Origin: Bordetella parapertussis
GTDB lineage: Bacteria; Pseudomonadota; Gammaproteobacteria; Burkholderiales; Burkholderiaceae_B
Direction: 5' to 3'
Assembly: GCA_943331855.1 (NCBI GenBank)
Contig: CALQNE010000201.1
Location: 1 to 6,381, forward strand
DNA length: 6,381 bases
The stretch's first letter is position 1; each line of letters opens with the position of its first letter. The position numbers were made by a program, and so were the translations under genes. Under the pieces are notes generated by a model. That model did not search any database and was not told the DNA's origin. It saw nothing but the letters and a program-made list of their open reading frames with translations. Below are positions 5,969-6,381 of the stretch, one piece after another.

Positions 5969-6381
5969 ATTCGGGCGGGGTGTTCAACAGCGCATTCAGC
6001 TGCGGTTTTTACTTGGCTGGCGCGTGCATCTTGCAGCCAGGCAGTTTCGGTCGAAGCGGGCCGATTATTACGACTATCTGGCAGAGATGATTGCCGTGAC
6101 CGCAGGGGCAAAAACGCTTTTAAGCGTTTTTCAGGACGATGCTCAGCGTTATGCACGGCAAGGCGCGCGTGGCGTACTTTCGCAGCATTGGTTCGAAACG
6201 TTTCCCAAAAGCGGAGGAGATCTCTTTGCGACTTGGTTCGGTGCCCTGCCAACTGAAGATCTTGTCGCGGTGCAAGCCGCTCAATACGCGGGAGCGGGCG
6301 CGCTGACGCAAACGTTTCGTCAGCTTGCAGCGGTCGTGCGCGTCACGGACGCTGCTCGTCAGGCGTTCGTTCAAACCGTCC
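5961..6381 (+). CDS. pilR: PilR, inner-membrane platform protein (GspF/PilC family), 3'-truncated by the window edge
   Basis: First 140 codons of the polytopic platform protein that holds the pilin subunits and is acted on by the PilQ ATPase. The cytoplasmic N-terminal GspF domain is visible: R/K-rich start, RADYYDYLAEMIAVTAGAKTLLSVF (~33-57) as the first helices, SQHWFETFPKSGGDLFATWFGALPTEDLVAVQAAQYAGAGALTQTFRQLA split over ~74-123, matching the GspF pattern of a VP.eE..li..ge.sG.L helix pair. No membrane segment is reached before the edge; the rest (about 220 or more residues) should follow. GTG 5961 overlaps the pilQ stop by eight bases. GTG 5952 is also in frame, and neither has a clear Shine-Dalgarno, so coupling to pilQ is likely. 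An inverted repeat at 6110-6131 lies inside codons 50-57. Confidence 0.85.
   Translation, partial: MRKFGRGVQQRIQLRFLLGWRVHLAARQFRSKRADYYDYLAEMIAVTAGAKTLLSVFQDDAQRYARQGARGVLSQHWFETFPKSGGDLFATWFGALPTEDLVAVQAAQYAGAGALTQTFRQLAAVVRVTDAARQAFVQTV
6110..6131. repeat. perfect inverted repeat inside pilR, terminator-shaped
   Basis: AAAAACGCTT (6110-6119) and AAGCGTTTTT (6122-6131) are exact reverse complements around TT. An A-tract, a GC-containing core and a T-tract give the outline of a bidirectional intrinsic terminator, but there are only three GC pairs and the practical loop is about 4-6 bases, so the stem is weak. It lies fully in the pilR reading frame, about 150 bases after the start. Confidence 0.5.

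Noticed and set aside
649..6374. Many antisense and alternate-frame ORFs of 60-126 codons
   Set aside because: All lie over well-recognised pil genes, have no family resemblance and no ribosome-site or operon context; they are shadows of the coding strand.

Overview
The window carries the front part of a type IVb (R64 thin-pilus-like) pilus assembly operon of a Gram-negative bacterium. Genes run on the + strand in the order pilL, pilN, pilO, pilP, pilQ, pilR, and pilR is cut by the right edge. Two outer-membrane lipoproteins, a secretin and a GspE-type ATPase require a diderm envelope. The gene order matches thin-pilus loci of conjugative plasmids and integrative conjugative elements (ICEs), where the pilus helps donor and recipient cells attach. 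A beta- or gammaproteobacterial host is the likeliest guess. The sequence does not show whether the locus is on a plasmid, an ICE or a chromosome.

Layout: bases 1 to about 117 look like the 3' end of a group II intron. Domain V is at about 42-77, domain VI is the hairpin at 82-108, and the end is a terminal CCGAT. This stretch is visibly more GC-rich than the pil genes. Bases 118-213 form a short leader with a T7 tract and a CACAATTGTG palindrome, and no convincing sigma-70 promoter. The rest is packed coding sequence with no gap: pilL/pilN overlap by 4 bases, pilN/pilO are 1 base apart, pilO/pilP overlap by about 29, pilP/pilQ abut, and pilQ/pilR overlap by 8. Every gene after pilN appears to use a GTG or TTG start placed by a local Shine-Dalgarno sequence or by the preceding stop, which suggests a translationally coupled operon.

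How the genes work together: PilN is the lipoprotein secretin through which the pilus leaves the outer membrane, and PilL is a periplasmic lipoprotein likely to assist it. PilO and PilP form the inner-membrane alignment platform. PilQ is the cytoplasmic assembly ATPase, and PilR (GspF-like) is the membrane platform it acts on. The prepilin (pilS), transglycosylase (pilT), prepilin peptidase (pilU) and tip adhesin (pilV) are expected beyond the right edge. No pilM lies between pilL and pilN, unlike in R64.

The main points for a second look are the intron end directly upstream of the operon, a VirB9/TrbG-like domain joined to the TcpQ-type domain in PilL, and a perfect terminator-shaped inverted repeat inside pilR. 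I found no wholly new system.
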